DNA from: Janthinobacterium lividum
GTDB taxonomy: Bacteria > Pseudomonadota > Gammaproteobacteria > Burkholderiales > Burkholderiaceae_D
Direction of reading: 5' to 3'
NCBI RefSeq assembly: GCF_011601275.1
Contig: NZ_JAAOLY010000023.1
Span: 1-64,000, forward strand
DNA length: 64,000 nt
A program made the translations under genes and the position numbers. Under the pieces are notes generated by a model. That model ran no database searches. It saw only the letters and a list, made by a program, of their open reading frames with translations, and was not told where the DNA came from. This document shows, piece by piece, positions 1-7,444 of the stretch. Position 1 is the first letter of the stretch. The number at the start of each line of letters is the position of its first letter.

Positions 1-54
1 ATCGCGCTCCGGTGGCGGGGCGGGTGCGGTGGCGGCGTTGGTGCTGGAATGCAT
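1..54 (-). CDS. N-terminus of an unidentified gene (partial, runs off the window)
   Basis: Read on the minus strand, an ATG at 54 opens a frame that stays open to the window edge and gives MHSSTNAATAPAPPPERD. A good ribosome-binding site (GAGGGA, about 7 bases upstream) supports this start. Only 18 residues are visible: a Ser/Ala/Pro-rich, probably disordered or cytoplasmic N-terminus. No function can be assigned. It would be divergent from the gene starting at 220, with a shared promoter region between them. Confidence 0.5.
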   Translation of the reverse strand, partial: MHSSTNAATAPAPPPERD

Positions 55-219
55 GATGATTCCCTCGCGGTGGTGCGCCACGCTGCCGGGGTGGCCGTGG
101 CACGTGCTGATGTTTCCAGCCTAGCACATCGCGCAAAAAAAGCGCGCCCGCTGCGTTTGCGGAAGGGGCGAGGGCGTCAGTCTGCTACACTGCGCTCCAC
201 TTTTATCGACGGAATTGCC

Positions 220-939
220 ATGACCTCCCACCCTTTGCCATATCGCGCTACCGCACTTGAAGCCTGCGCCTGGCTGGCCGAACAGACGGGCACCCCGTGG
301 ACCCTGGCGCGCTTGCTGGAGCAGGGCGGCTTGCCGTTTGTCTGGCTCGATTACAGCGAAGCATGGGCCGAACTGTTCCATGACGGCGTGATGCGCTATG
401 CGGCGCCCATCGTGTTTATTGGCGACAAGGAGCACCTGGCCTCGGGCGCCGACGACGTGTGGCTGCGTTTTACGCGCGATTCAAGCAACATCGCCATCGA
501 ACTGAAGGCGCCCGGCTTGCGCGTGCCGCTGGACGGCTTGCATTTCCAGGAGCGCGATCTGTTGCGTTTGCTCAAGGAGCTGCAGCATCCGCAGCCGGCC
601 GAGGAAACGGCGGAGAAGGCGCCCGCCGTCCTGCCCAGCGCCCTGAAGGGCCTGGGGCGCGAGCAGATTTTGATGGCCTTTGCCGGCGTGGGCAAGGTCG
701 ACCTGGACCAGGGACTGGCCAGTGGCGTGGGCATCTTTGGCGACGATGGCGCGCGCGTGCGCAAGAATTCGCGCGGCGGCAAGAATAGCCACCTGTGGCA
801 TCCCGTGACCTTGGCGTTCGGCTTGCACGACGTGCACCGCGTGCCGATGGCGCACCTGAAAAAGGCATTTGCCACGCAGCCCTTGCTGCGCGAATGGAAG
901 GCGGACTGGCTGGAATCGCTGCGCCTGCTGGGCGAGTAA
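220..939 (+). CDS. Conserved hypothetical protein, 239 aa
   Basis: I do not recognise a family. The open frame extends upstream to 49, but the ATG at 220 (MTSHPLPYRATALEACAWL) fits better: the upstream extension is Arg/Ala-rich and looks like translated non-coding DNA. The product has no signal peptide or membrane segment. The first half is a compact mixed alpha/beta-looking region (Trp- and Leu-rich, residues 10-130). A Glu/Ala/Pro linker around 130-145 follows, then a Gly- and basic-rich segment (RKNSRGGKNSHLWHP, about 195-210) and a C-terminal amphipathic helix. Such a layout could suit a small phage-type or DNA-contacting protein, but that is speculation. Its stop lies three bases from the convergent DUF1294 gene. 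Confidence 0.6.
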   Translation: MTSHPLPYRATALEACAWLAEQTGTPWTLARLLEQGGLPFVWLDYSEAWAELFHDGVMRYAAPIVFIGDKEHLASGADDVWLRFTRDSSNIAIELKAPGLRVPLDGLHFQERDLLRLLKELQHPQPAEETAEKAPAVLPSALKGLGREQILMAFAGVGKVDLDQGLASGVGIFGDDGARVRKNSRGGKNSHLWHPVTLAFGLHDVHRVPMAHLKKAFATQPLLREWKADWLESLRLLGE

Positions 940-941
940 GC

Positions 942-1316
942 CTACAGTTCGATGGGAGCCACCTCGGTGCCGATATCGGGCGCCGCGTAATGCATGCTGA
1001 AATACACGAAAGCGCCGATATTGATGGCGACCGTAATCCAGAATATCACGCGGAACGAGCGCTTGCTGGACTTGTGGCGCAGCCATTGCTGGGCCAGCAC
1101 GGCGCCAGGCCAGCCGCACAACAATCCCAGCAACAGCAAAGTGCGTTCCGACGTGCGCCAGCGGCCCTCCTTGGCGGCGGATTTGTCGATGGCATAAGCA
1201 ACGAAGCAGCCGAGGCTCAGCACGCCATACGCGAGGGCGGCAACGGCGGGGATGTGGAAAAAGAACGTGGCCAGCAAATACAGGATGACAAAGAACAGGA
1301 TGACAAGGTAGGGCAT
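942..1316 (-). CDS. DUF1294 family small membrane protein
   Basis: 124-aa integral membrane protein with hydrophobic segments at about residues 3-20, 24-42, 60-76 and 90-108. The signature DUF1294 core is present: an AIDKSAAKEGRWRTSE stretch after the second segment, then GLLCGWPGAVLAQQ and LRHKSSKRSFR before the last segment. In some relatives this domain is fused to a cold-shock domain; here it stands alone. Function is unknown in the family. It is convergent with the hypothetical gene ending at 939. Confidence 0.85.
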   Translation of the reverse strand: MPYLVILFFVILYLLATFFFHIPAVAALAYGVLSLGCFVAYAIDKSAAKEGRWRTSERTLLLLGLLCGWPGAVLAQQWLRHKSSKRSFRVIFWITVAINIGAFVYFSMHYAAPDIGTEVAPIEL

Positions 1317-1375
1317 AGGATGTGTTTGCTTGAGCGGAGGGCGTCAGTATCCCACAAGGGGAGCGATGCCGCCGC

Positions 1376-1942
1376 TTAAAACAAGCAGCCTTGCGCCGTA
1401 TCGACGTGCACGGCGCGGCGGCGGGCGTGGCCCGTCTTCAGCGCTTCGCGGTCGCTGGACAGGGAAATGCCTTCCAGCGCCAATAACGTTTCCTTGGCAT
1501 GCAGGCCGCCCGCAAAACCCGTCAACTCGCCCGTAGCGCCGATGACACGGTGGCAGGGGGCGATGATGGAAATGGGATTCTTGCCGTTGGCGGCGCCCAC
1601 GGCGCGCACGGCGGCGGGACGGCCGATCTGGCGCGCGATCTCGCCATAGCTGCGCGTCTGGCCGTACGGTATCGTCAGCAGCGCGCGCCAGACTTCCTGC
1701 TGGAATGGCGTGCCGGCAAAATCGAGCGGCACGTCGAATTGCTGGCGCGTGCCGGCAAAATATTCAGCCAGCTGGCGCGCCGTTTCCTGCAGCACGGCGC
1801 AACCGCCATCGACGCGCATCGCGCCCAGGCGCACGCGGTTCGGCTTGTCGTTTTCCCACAGGATGGCGGTCAGGGCCGCGCCGCGCGCCACCAGGGTCAG
1901 CTCGCCCACGGGCGAGGGCACCACGATGCAGTCGTATTCCAT
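1376..1942 (-). CDS. ogt: Methylated-DNA--protein-cysteine S-methyltransferase
   Basis: Suicide DNA-repair protein that moves the methyl group from O6-methylguanine (or O4-methylthymine) to its own cysteine. The family's active-site block is intact: NPISIIAPCHRVIG with acceptor Cys130, preceded by the wing/helix-turn-helix segment (TPFQQEVWRALLTIPYGQT, about 78-96) and followed by GELTGFAGGLHAKETLLALE. The N-terminal ribonuclease-H-like domain occupies residues 1-75. At 188 aa it has the usual stand-alone Ogt length and no Ada regulatory domain. The start has a GAGGAAG ribosome-binding site. The C-terminal 25 residues after the core are Arg-rich and not conserved in the family. Confidence 0.95.
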   Translation of the reverse strand: MEYDCIVVPSPVGELTLVARGAALTAILWENDKPNRVRLGAMRVDGGCAVLQETARQLAEYFAGTRQQFDVPLDFAGTPFQQEVWRALLTIPYGQTRSYGEIARQIGRPAAVRAVGAANGKNPISIIAPCHRVIGATGELTGFAGGLHAKETLLALEGISLSSDREALKTGHARRRAVHVDTAQGCLF

Positions 1943-2048
1943 GTTTCTTCCTCGGTCAGATGGCGCCAGTGTAGCAGGATGGCGGCATGCCGCCTATCGT
2001 GTGTGGATAGCGTGTAGGATAGCGTTTTATCGACATGGAGCACAGGCT

Positions 2049-2798
2049 TTGACGACGATCCCCACCTACGACGCCATCCGCGCGATTGCCCAACGGCTGG
2101 TGCAGGAACGCTATCCCACGGCCGTGGCGGCCATCATCGGCGGCTCGTTCGCCACAGGCCGGCAAACGGCCAGTTCCGATATCGACTTGCTGCTGCTGTT
2201 CGACCATGTCGACTGCGCCTGGCGCGACACTATCGTGGCCGAGGGGCGCACGGTGGAACTGTTCGCGCACGATCTGGCCACCTTCACGTATTTCTGCAAG
2301 GAAATGGATGCGCCGGGCGGCACGGTGCCGCTGGCGATGATGGTGGTGGAAGGGGAAAACATCCTCGCTGCAAGCGAGCATTACGCGCAGTTGCTTGCGC
2401 TGGCGCAAGCATTCGCCGCCGCCGGGCCGCCCGTGCTCGGCGTGGAGAACCTGCAGCGCCGGCGCTACGCCATCACCACCGCGCTGGAAGACCTGGTCGA
2501 CAGCACGCACCCGGGCGAATCGCTGGCCGTCGCTTGCCAGCTGTACCAAGCGCTGGCCGACCTGCACCTGCGCGCGGCGGGGCAGTGGAGCGGCGGCGGC
2601 AAGCACCTGTTCCGCCGCCTGCAGGCGTTCGATCCCGCCACCGCCGCGCAGCTCGACGGTGCCTTGCGCTTGACGGCGGCCGACTTGCCTGCCGGTCAGC
2701 GCGCCTTCGAACAAGTCGCCGCCGCCGTGCTGGCGCCCGTGGGCGGGCCCTTGCTCGCAGGCTTTACCTTGCCGGCGCCCGCGCACTGGCGTACTTAA
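2049..2798 (+). CDS. Nucleotidyltransferase-domain protein (Pol beta superfamily)
   Basis: 249-aa cytoplasmic protein. Residues about 25-70 carry the minimal nucleotidyltransferase signature: GGSFATGRQTASSDIDLLLLF, i.e. the Gly-Ser motif followed by the metal-binding Asp44-x-Asp46. A later acidic residue in the RTVELFAHD strand is a possible third metal ligand. The rest is helical and may be a substrate or partner domain. The substrate is unknown; relatives include antibiotic adenylyltransferases and MNT-type toxin/antitoxin enzymes. The start is assigned to TTG at 2049 because GGAG lies 8 bases upstream and the frame upstream overlaps ogt antisense. It ends overlapping the stop of the convergent TonB receptor gene. 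Confidence 0.75.
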   Translation: MTTIPTYDAIRAIAQRLVQERYPTAVAAIIGGSFATGRQTASSDIDLLLLFDHVDCAWRDTIVAEGRTVELFAHDLATFTYFCKEMDAPGGTVPLAMMVVEGENILAASEHYAQLLALAQAFAAAGPPVLGVENLQRRRYAITTALEDLVDSTHPGESLAVACQLYQALADLHLRAAGQWSGGGKHLFRRLQAFDPATAAQLDGALRLTAADLPAGQRAFEQVAAAVLAPVGGPLLAGFTLPAPAHWRT

Positions 2799-5032
2799 AA
2801 CGCCGTGCGCACGGCCAGGCTGATGTTGCGCGGTTCGCCCCAGAAGATGCCGTCGAAGAAGCCCACGTTGCGGTAGTACTTTTTGTCGAACAGGTTATTC
2901 ACGTTCAGCTGCACGCTGGCGTGGCGGTTGAGCGCGTAGCTGGCCATGGCGTTGACCAACGCGTAGCCCGCTTGCGGAATATTCGTGATCGCGTTCGATG
3001 GCGGGCGGCCGTACCACGACTCGCTGTAGGTGGCGCTTTGCGCCGTCATGCTGGCGCCCGCTCTCAAGCCCGCCAGGCGGCCGTCGAAACGGTAGCTGGT
3101 GGCCAGGCGCAGCAAGTGGCGCGGCTGCGTGGTGGCGGCGCGGCGGCCATCGGCCTCGGCCGCATGCAGATAGGTATAGCCGCCGCTCGCTTCCCAGGCG
3201 GGCGTGATCTGGCCGGAGACGTCGAACTCGACGCCCTTGGCCGTCACGCCGGCACCATTGGCCACCATGGCCTGGCCGCCGTCGGGCAGCAAGAAGCCGG
3301 GCGGCACCGTGCGGTCGAGCTCCGCCAGGTTCTTTTTCTTCGTGTGGAACAGGGCGGCCGACGCGTTCAGCTTGCCTTCATAGAATTCGCCCTTGATGCC
3401 CAGTTCCGCATTGTCGCCCGTTTCCGGCGCCAGGAACTGGTTGTTGCGGTCCTTGCTCGTCTGCGGATTGAACAGCTGCGTGAAGCTGGCGTAGGCCGAA
3501 TACTGTTTGTTGATGTCGAACACGGCGCCCACATAAGGCGTCACTTCATTGCGCGTCTCCACGAGGTCGCTGCTGCCCGTGTACATGCCCTGCGTGTTGT
3601 AGTTGCGCGTATCCGTGCGGTAGCTGCTGCTGCGCGCGCCGATGATGACATGCAGGGGATCGGCCAGGCTCAAACGCGTGGCCACATAGCCGCCCGCCAG
3701 GCGCGTGACGGCTTCCGTGTGCGAGCCGTCCGGATGGAAGACGGGGCGGGGAATGTTGCCCGTCCAGCTGCGGTAATCGGGAACGAAGGCCGGGTAATCG
3801 ATGTCCGCCTCGCCACCCAGCGAACGGGCGCGCTGGTTGCCGCCGTTCCAGCCGATGATGGCCGTATGCTTGCGCCCCAGCAAGGTGAACGGGCCGCTGG
3901 CGTACAGGTCGAAATTGTCGTTGGTGGTCTTGCCCGGGCCATAGGCGCCCGTCCACAGGAGCATGCCTTTGCCCGTGGCCGGGTCGGGATGGCCGCCACC
4001 CGCATAGGCGACCGTGGTGCGGTTCGTGCTTTCCGTGCGCGCGTAGCCCAGGTGCATATTCCAGTTGCCGGGCAGGCGCTGGTCCAGCGACGTGAACAGC
4101 GTGTGCTGCTTGTTGGCCCAGGTGCTCCATGGCGTCGTGAGGCTGGTGTTGCGCGGCAAGTTGGCCAGGCTGCCGTCCGCGTTCCAGTAGGGCACGGCGC
4201 CCCAGGTGGCGCCCGTGGGCTTGTTGTCCTGAAAGTCGACACCGGCCGTCAGCAGGGTGCCGGGGCGCAAGTCCGCCTCGACGATGACCATGCCGACCGT
4301 CTTGCGTTCGTGATACATGTCCAGGTAGGAATCGCGTTTTTGCCAGGCCAGGGCCGTACGCGCACGCACGCTGCCCTCCGCGTTCAGCGGCGTGGACAGG
4401 TCGGCTTCGAAGCGCTGGTCATCCCAGCGGCCCATGATGAGACCGGCGCTGGCCTGGAAGGTTTTCGTTGGCCGCTTGCGTATCATATTGATGGTGGCCG
4501 ATGGATCGCCCTTACCGCCCATCAAGCCAGTGGCGCCGCGCACAACCTCGATGCGGTCGTACAGTATCGTGTCTTGCAGCGGCGCATTGCCGCCGCGCGC
4601 CATGCCGTCGATCTGGAGATTGTCGATGCCGAAGCCGCGCGCATAAAACCGCGTGCGTTCCGTGTCGTTCTGCCCCACCTGGATGCCCGTCGTCTGCGCC
4701 AGCGCCTGGTCCAGGCGTACGGCGCCCAAGTCGTCGAGCAGCTGGCGCGTGATGACGCTGACCGATTGCGGCGTCTCGCGCAGGGTCAGCTCCATGCGCG
4801 TGGCGCTGCGCGCTTCGCCTGCCGTGTACGACTGCGTCCCTTCCGTGGTAGCCGTCGACTGGCCCAGTACGGTGACGGCCGGCATGGTGACGTCGGCCGC
4901 GGCGTCGTCGGCGGCCTGTGCGGGCAAAACCACGCCGGCGGCAAGGCTCAGCAAGCTGATGTGTAACAGATGGGGGAGGGGGCGCAAGGCGGGCCGGCGC
5001 GAAGAAGAGAGGACTGTCGTTGATTGCATCAT
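2795..5032 (-). CDS. TonB-dependent siderophore receptor (FhuE/FpvA type)
   Basis: 745-aa outer-membrane receptor importing a ferric siderophore with energy from TonB/ExbBD. It has a signal peptide (residues 1-40, ending near PAQA|ADD) and a TonB-box-like TMPAVTVLG near 50. The plug domain follows: RETPQSVSVITRQLLDD, then RTRFYARGFGIDNLQIDG and RIEVVRGATGLMGGKGDPSATINMIRKRP. A long beta-barrel ends in the usual aromatic residue (AVRTAF). The closest functional class by plug sequence is hydroxamate/pyoverdine-type receptors; the ligand cannot be read from sequence. AGGAAA precedes the ATG pair at 5030/5032. A Fur-box-like site about 175 bases upstream indicates iron repression. Confidence 0.93.
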   Translation of the reverse strand: MMQSTTVLSSSRRPALRPLPHLLHISLLSLAAGVVLPAQAADDAAADVTMPAVTVLGQSTATTEGTQSYTAGEARSATRMELTLRETPQSVSVITRQLLDDLGAVRLDQALAQTTGIQVGQNDTERTRFYARGFGIDNLQIDGMARGGNAPLQDTILYDRIEVVRGATGLMGGKGDPSATINMIRKRPTKTFQASAGLIMGRWDDQRFEADLSTPLNAEGSVRARTALAWQKRDSYLDMYHERKTVGMVIVEADLRPGTLLTAGVDFQDNKPTGATWGAVPYWNADGSLANLPRNTSLTTPWSTWANKQHTLFTSLDQRLPGNWNMHLGYARTESTNRTTVAYAGGGHPDPATGKGMLLWTGAYGPGKTTNDNFDLYASGPFTLLGRKHTAIIGWNGGNQRARSLGGEADIDYPAFVPDYRSWTGNIPRPVFHPDGSHTEAVTRLAGGYVATRLSLADPLHVIIGARSSSYRTDTRNYNTQGMYTGSSDLVETRNEVTPYVGAVFDINKQYSAYASFTQLFNPQTSKDRNNQFLAPETGDNAELGIKGEFYEGKLNASAALFHTKKKNLAELDRTVPPGFLLPDGGQAMVANGAGVTAKGVEFDVSGQITPAWEASGGYTYLHAAEADGRRAATTQPRHLLRLATSYRFDGRLAGLRAGASMTAQSATYSESWYGRPPSNAITNIPQAGYALVNAMASYALNRHASVQLNVNNLFDKKYYRNVGFFDGIFWGEPRNISLAVRTAF

Positions 5033-5365
5033 TTTCCTGGAATATTTTTAGTCGTGAGTGTTCCTATCTCGTCTGGCGAGGTGCGCAGTAGCTGGGGGAT
5101 GGCGTGACGCTGGCCCGTGGTCTGGCTTGGATAGCAGTTCCACAGCAAGGCCCGGCGCGGTCGGGCAGTGGAAAAGAAAAGCGCGCGATTCTTGTTAATT
5201 TTGTAAATAAGAATCATTATCAATATAAGTGATATTTGCCAAATAATCAAGCGTACGCACCGAAAGAGTGCAGACAGGAGTGCGGGCAGGCTATTGGCGG
5301 CGCATCGGCTGGCCTTCTGCGATAATGCAGGCGCTGACAAATATTTTCCTCATTGAAAGAAATGC
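5033..5365. other. Divergent intergenic region, 333 bases
   Basis: Gap between the TonB receptor gene (minus) and a secreted-protein gene (plus). It contains one Fur-box-like site (5206-5224) in an AT-rich patch (about 5185-5250) that probably holds the receptor promoter. About 170 transcribed but untranslated bases would then precede the receptor start. I see no convincing open frame or RNA gene in it. Confidence 0.6.
5206..5224. promoter_or_regulatory. Fur-box-like iron operator
   Basis: On the minus strand the 19 bases read ATTGATAATGATTCTTATT. This matches the Fur consensus (GATAAT hexamers with ATTATC/ATTCTT on the other arm) at most positions. It sits in the AT-rich promoter zone upstream of the TonB-dependent receptor, the expected target. 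Confidence 0.75.
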
Positions 5366-6235
5366 ATGCGTATATGGATCGCTTGTGCCGGATGGTTGTG
5401 TGTCGTGTCGCTGGGGCAGGCTCAGGAACACGCGCCGCCGCCGGCTGTTCCCGCGCCGCTGCAGAGCGCCAGCGTGCCGCCCGCCGCCGCCGTATCGCCA
5501 CCTGTATCGCCACCCCTTGCGCCAGCCATGCCAGCAGCGTCAGCGCCAGAGGTAACGGCGCCCGCCGAGGAAGCCTTGCCTGCGCAAACGGTGACGATCA
5601 CGGCCAGCAGCGACGCCAAGGCGCCGCGCGTGCGCTTCACGGCTTACCGCGAAAGCTATCTGACGGCCAGGAAAGTGTGGCAAGTGTCGAGCGGCAGCGT
5701 GGTCATGGCCCTGCGTCTGATTCCTGCCAAGCTGAGCGCCACTATCGACGACGTGCGCGTGGCCTTGCAAGGCAATGGCGCGCCCATGCCGATCAAGGTG
5801 TCCGACGGCGGCGTGTTTGTCGTGCCGCTCAACGATGACATCGCCGCGCAGGACGGTACTTTCCTGGTGAACAAGGGCAGGGGCGAGCTGACGGCGAATA
5901 TCGTGCTGCAGCCCGCCGTGGCGCGCGATGCGTGGAACGTCACGCGCGTGGGGCAAGTCTTGCGCGACGCCCGGCGCGCCGTGCGGGCCATCACGCCGTG
6001 GTACAAGCGGCCGTTCGCCAGCGACGTGCAATCGCTGGCCTTTTGCGCGGTGGAACGGGGCAGCGCCTTGCAGTTGATGGATGGCGAGCAATTGATCGCC
6101 ACCTTGCCCATGAACGAGGCTGCCGTCAACGACATCAACCAGCCCGTGTTTTGCAAGATTTTCGACGGTGAAGACAAATACCCGGGACACTACCGCGTGG
6201 TCATGCCCGAGCAGGCGACGGTGCTGCTGCTGTAG
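5366..6235 (+). CDS. Secreted hypothetical protein with Pro/Ala-rich linker
   Basis: 289 aa. A short signal peptide (MRIWIACAGWLCVVSLGQAQ, residues 1-20) is followed by a Pro/Ala-rich low-complexity stretch (about 24-72). A folded domain (75-289) follows, starting VTITASSDAKAPRVRFTAYRESYLTARKVW and containing two cysteines (in LAFCAVE and PVFCKIF) that could form a disulphide. I do not recognise the domain. The linker suggests the protein is anchored or tethered and reaches across periplasm or surface. The start was chosen at 5366 because it gives the signal peptide; an in-register purine stretch (GAAAGA) precedes it. It faces away from the iron receptor. Confidence 0.7.
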   Translation: MRIWIACAGWLCVVSLGQAQEHAPPPAVPAPLQSASVPPAAAVSPPVSPPLAPAMPAASAPEVTAPAEEALPAQTVTITASSDAKAPRVRFTAYRESYLTARKVWQVSSGSVVMALRLIPAKLSATIDDVRVALQGNGAPMPIKVSDGGVFVVPLNDDIAAQDGTFLVNKGRGELTANIVLQPAVARDAWNVTRVGQVLRDARRAVRAITPWYKRPFASDVQSLAFCAVERGSALQLMDGEQLIATLPMNEAAVNDINQPVFCKIFDGEDKYPGHYRVVMPEQATVLLL

Positions 6236-6238
6236 AAA

Positions 6239-6637
6239 CTAGTTGGGCTGGCGCTGCACCAGTTCCAGCGCCGCCGCCAGGGCCAGGTCCATGGTGGCCT
6301 GGTGGAAGATCAGCCATTGCGGCAACAGCGACAGCGCATGGCGGCCCTGTTCCAGATCGCCTTCATCGACGGCGGCCCAGGCATGGTGCAGGCCGCTGAG
6401 CACTCGGGCATGCTGTTCGCGGTGGTTGGCCAGCGAGGGAAAGGCGATTTCTTCCATCAAATCCTCCTCCTCGCGAAAATCGCGTTCGACGGCCGCAATC
6501 AGCTCGCGAAACGCCACGCTGAAATGCTGGTCGCTCAACTGCTGCAGCCGCGCCAGCTCCTGAAACAGCGCCTCATGCGCCTCGTCGATGACGGGAACAC
6601 CCAGCGCCATCTCTTCCTTCCAATGCGATTTACCCAT
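6239..6637 (-). CDS. Bacteriohemerythrin
   Basis: 132-aa single-domain hemerythrin, a non-haem di-iron O2-binding four-helix bundle. Ligand-type residues are present in order: His in DEAHEALFQEL, the Glu/His set in EEDLMEEIAFPSLANHREQHARVL, and the His/Asp pair in WLIFHQATMDLAL. The frame runs upstream to 6799, but the ATG at 6637 with GGGAG upstream gives the family-length protein (MGKSHWKEEMALGVPVIDEAH). It likely stores or senses O2 or iron in the cytoplasm. It is convergent with the secreted protein gene, whose stop is three bases away. Confidence 0.88.
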   Translation of the reverse strand: MGKSHWKEEMALGVPVIDEAHEALFQELARLQQLSDQHFSVAFRELIAAVERDFREEEDLMEEIAFPSLANHREQHARVLSGLHHAWAAVDEGDLEQGRHALSLLPQWLIFHQATMDLALAAALELVQRQPN

Positions 6638-6840
6638 GCCGATGCTCCCGGTTAAGTCCGTCACTGTGCGAAGCGGACTGTTCCAGTGTGGACGCAGCGA
6701 CGCTTCAAATCCATGACCTGGATCAAAAATATGGTGAAGAGGGAGAGGGTTGAGGCACTGAGAAATGAAGAAAAACGGGGAACAAATCCCCAGCCGCAAT
6801 ATGGCGGTTTTCCTCGATGCGACGTGTTACCGAGCGCGTA

Positions 6841-6996
6841 TTATTGCTTGGGCCAATGGCTCCACATGGCTTGTGCATCGACATTCGGTACCTGCAACTG
6901 CTGCCCGGCGGATAGCTGCATCGTATCCCTCAACACGAGGGGCGCGAGCATCAGGGCCGACAGGGCAAGGCAGGCCAGCACTTTGAGCGTCAACAT
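6841..6996 (-). CDS. Small membrane or secreted peptide, 51 aa
   Basis: MLTLKVLACLALSALMLAPL forms one hydrophobic segment (signal or anchor) followed by a 30-residue polar tail ending in AMWSHWPKQ. The ATG at 6996 has a strong GGGAG ribosome-binding site at the right distance; the longer upstream frame is not needed. No family recognised. Small size makes this tentative, but start signal and hydrophobic profile agree. Confidence 0.5.
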   Translation of the reverse strand: MLTLKVLACLALSALMLAPLVLRDTMQLSAGQQLQVPNVDAQAMWSHWPKQ

Positions 6997-7147
6997 GGTC
7001 GTCTCCCGGTGTTCCGGCGGCGGTGCGGGGATGCGGCGCCTGCCGGTCACTTCCTTATGTACTACCATGCTTGCAGTTTAGTTCATCTGGTCGTAACTTC
7101 AACTTATTGCTGTGATGCACTGCACCAGTTGCCGCGCGTGACCGCCC

Positions 7148-7333
7148 TTATTTGGCCTTGCGGCTGCGCCGTCGCTTGCCCGCCGCGGGCAGCAAGGAAT
7201 CGAACCACACTTGCGTCAACTGCCGCGTATTTTTTGCCGCCTCGCGCTTGACGGCGGCCGTGGCGTGGCCGCGCGCCGTGTTGGCGATGCGGTTGGCGGC
7301 GCTCAGGTACATGCTCATCCAGGGGTTTTTCAT
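7148..7333 (-). CDS. Small conserved-looking hypothetical protein, 61 aa
   Basis: Short, basic, Ala-rich helical protein starting MKNPWMSMYLSAANRIANTA and ending in an Arg/Lys-rich tail (AAGKRRRSRKAK). The N-terminal pattern (NPW, then SAAN plus an amphipathic helix) resembles small helical proteins seen in many proteobacteria, but I cannot name a family. There is no signal peptide. A GCGAGA sequence precedes the ATG. It lies just downstream of the reductase gene on the other side of a short gap and is transcribed in the same direction. Confidence 0.55.
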   Translation of the reverse strand: MKNPWMSMYLSAANRIANTARGHATAAVKREAAKNTRQLTQVWFDSLLPAAGKRRRSRKAK

Positions 7334-7444
7334 GGCTAGTCTCGCAGATAGTGGGTGGGAATGCCGCTACTGTAGTCCGTTGGCTGGTGCTGACCGTGCG
7401 CCTGCCCACATAGCCGGGCGGTGTTGGCGATGGGCTGAGCCAGA

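Noticed and set aside
2534..4966. 810-codon plus-strand open frame opposite the TonB receptor
   Set aside because: Arg/Ala/Gly-rich composition without domain pattern; it is the complement of a well-supported receptor gene, as happens in high-GC DNA.
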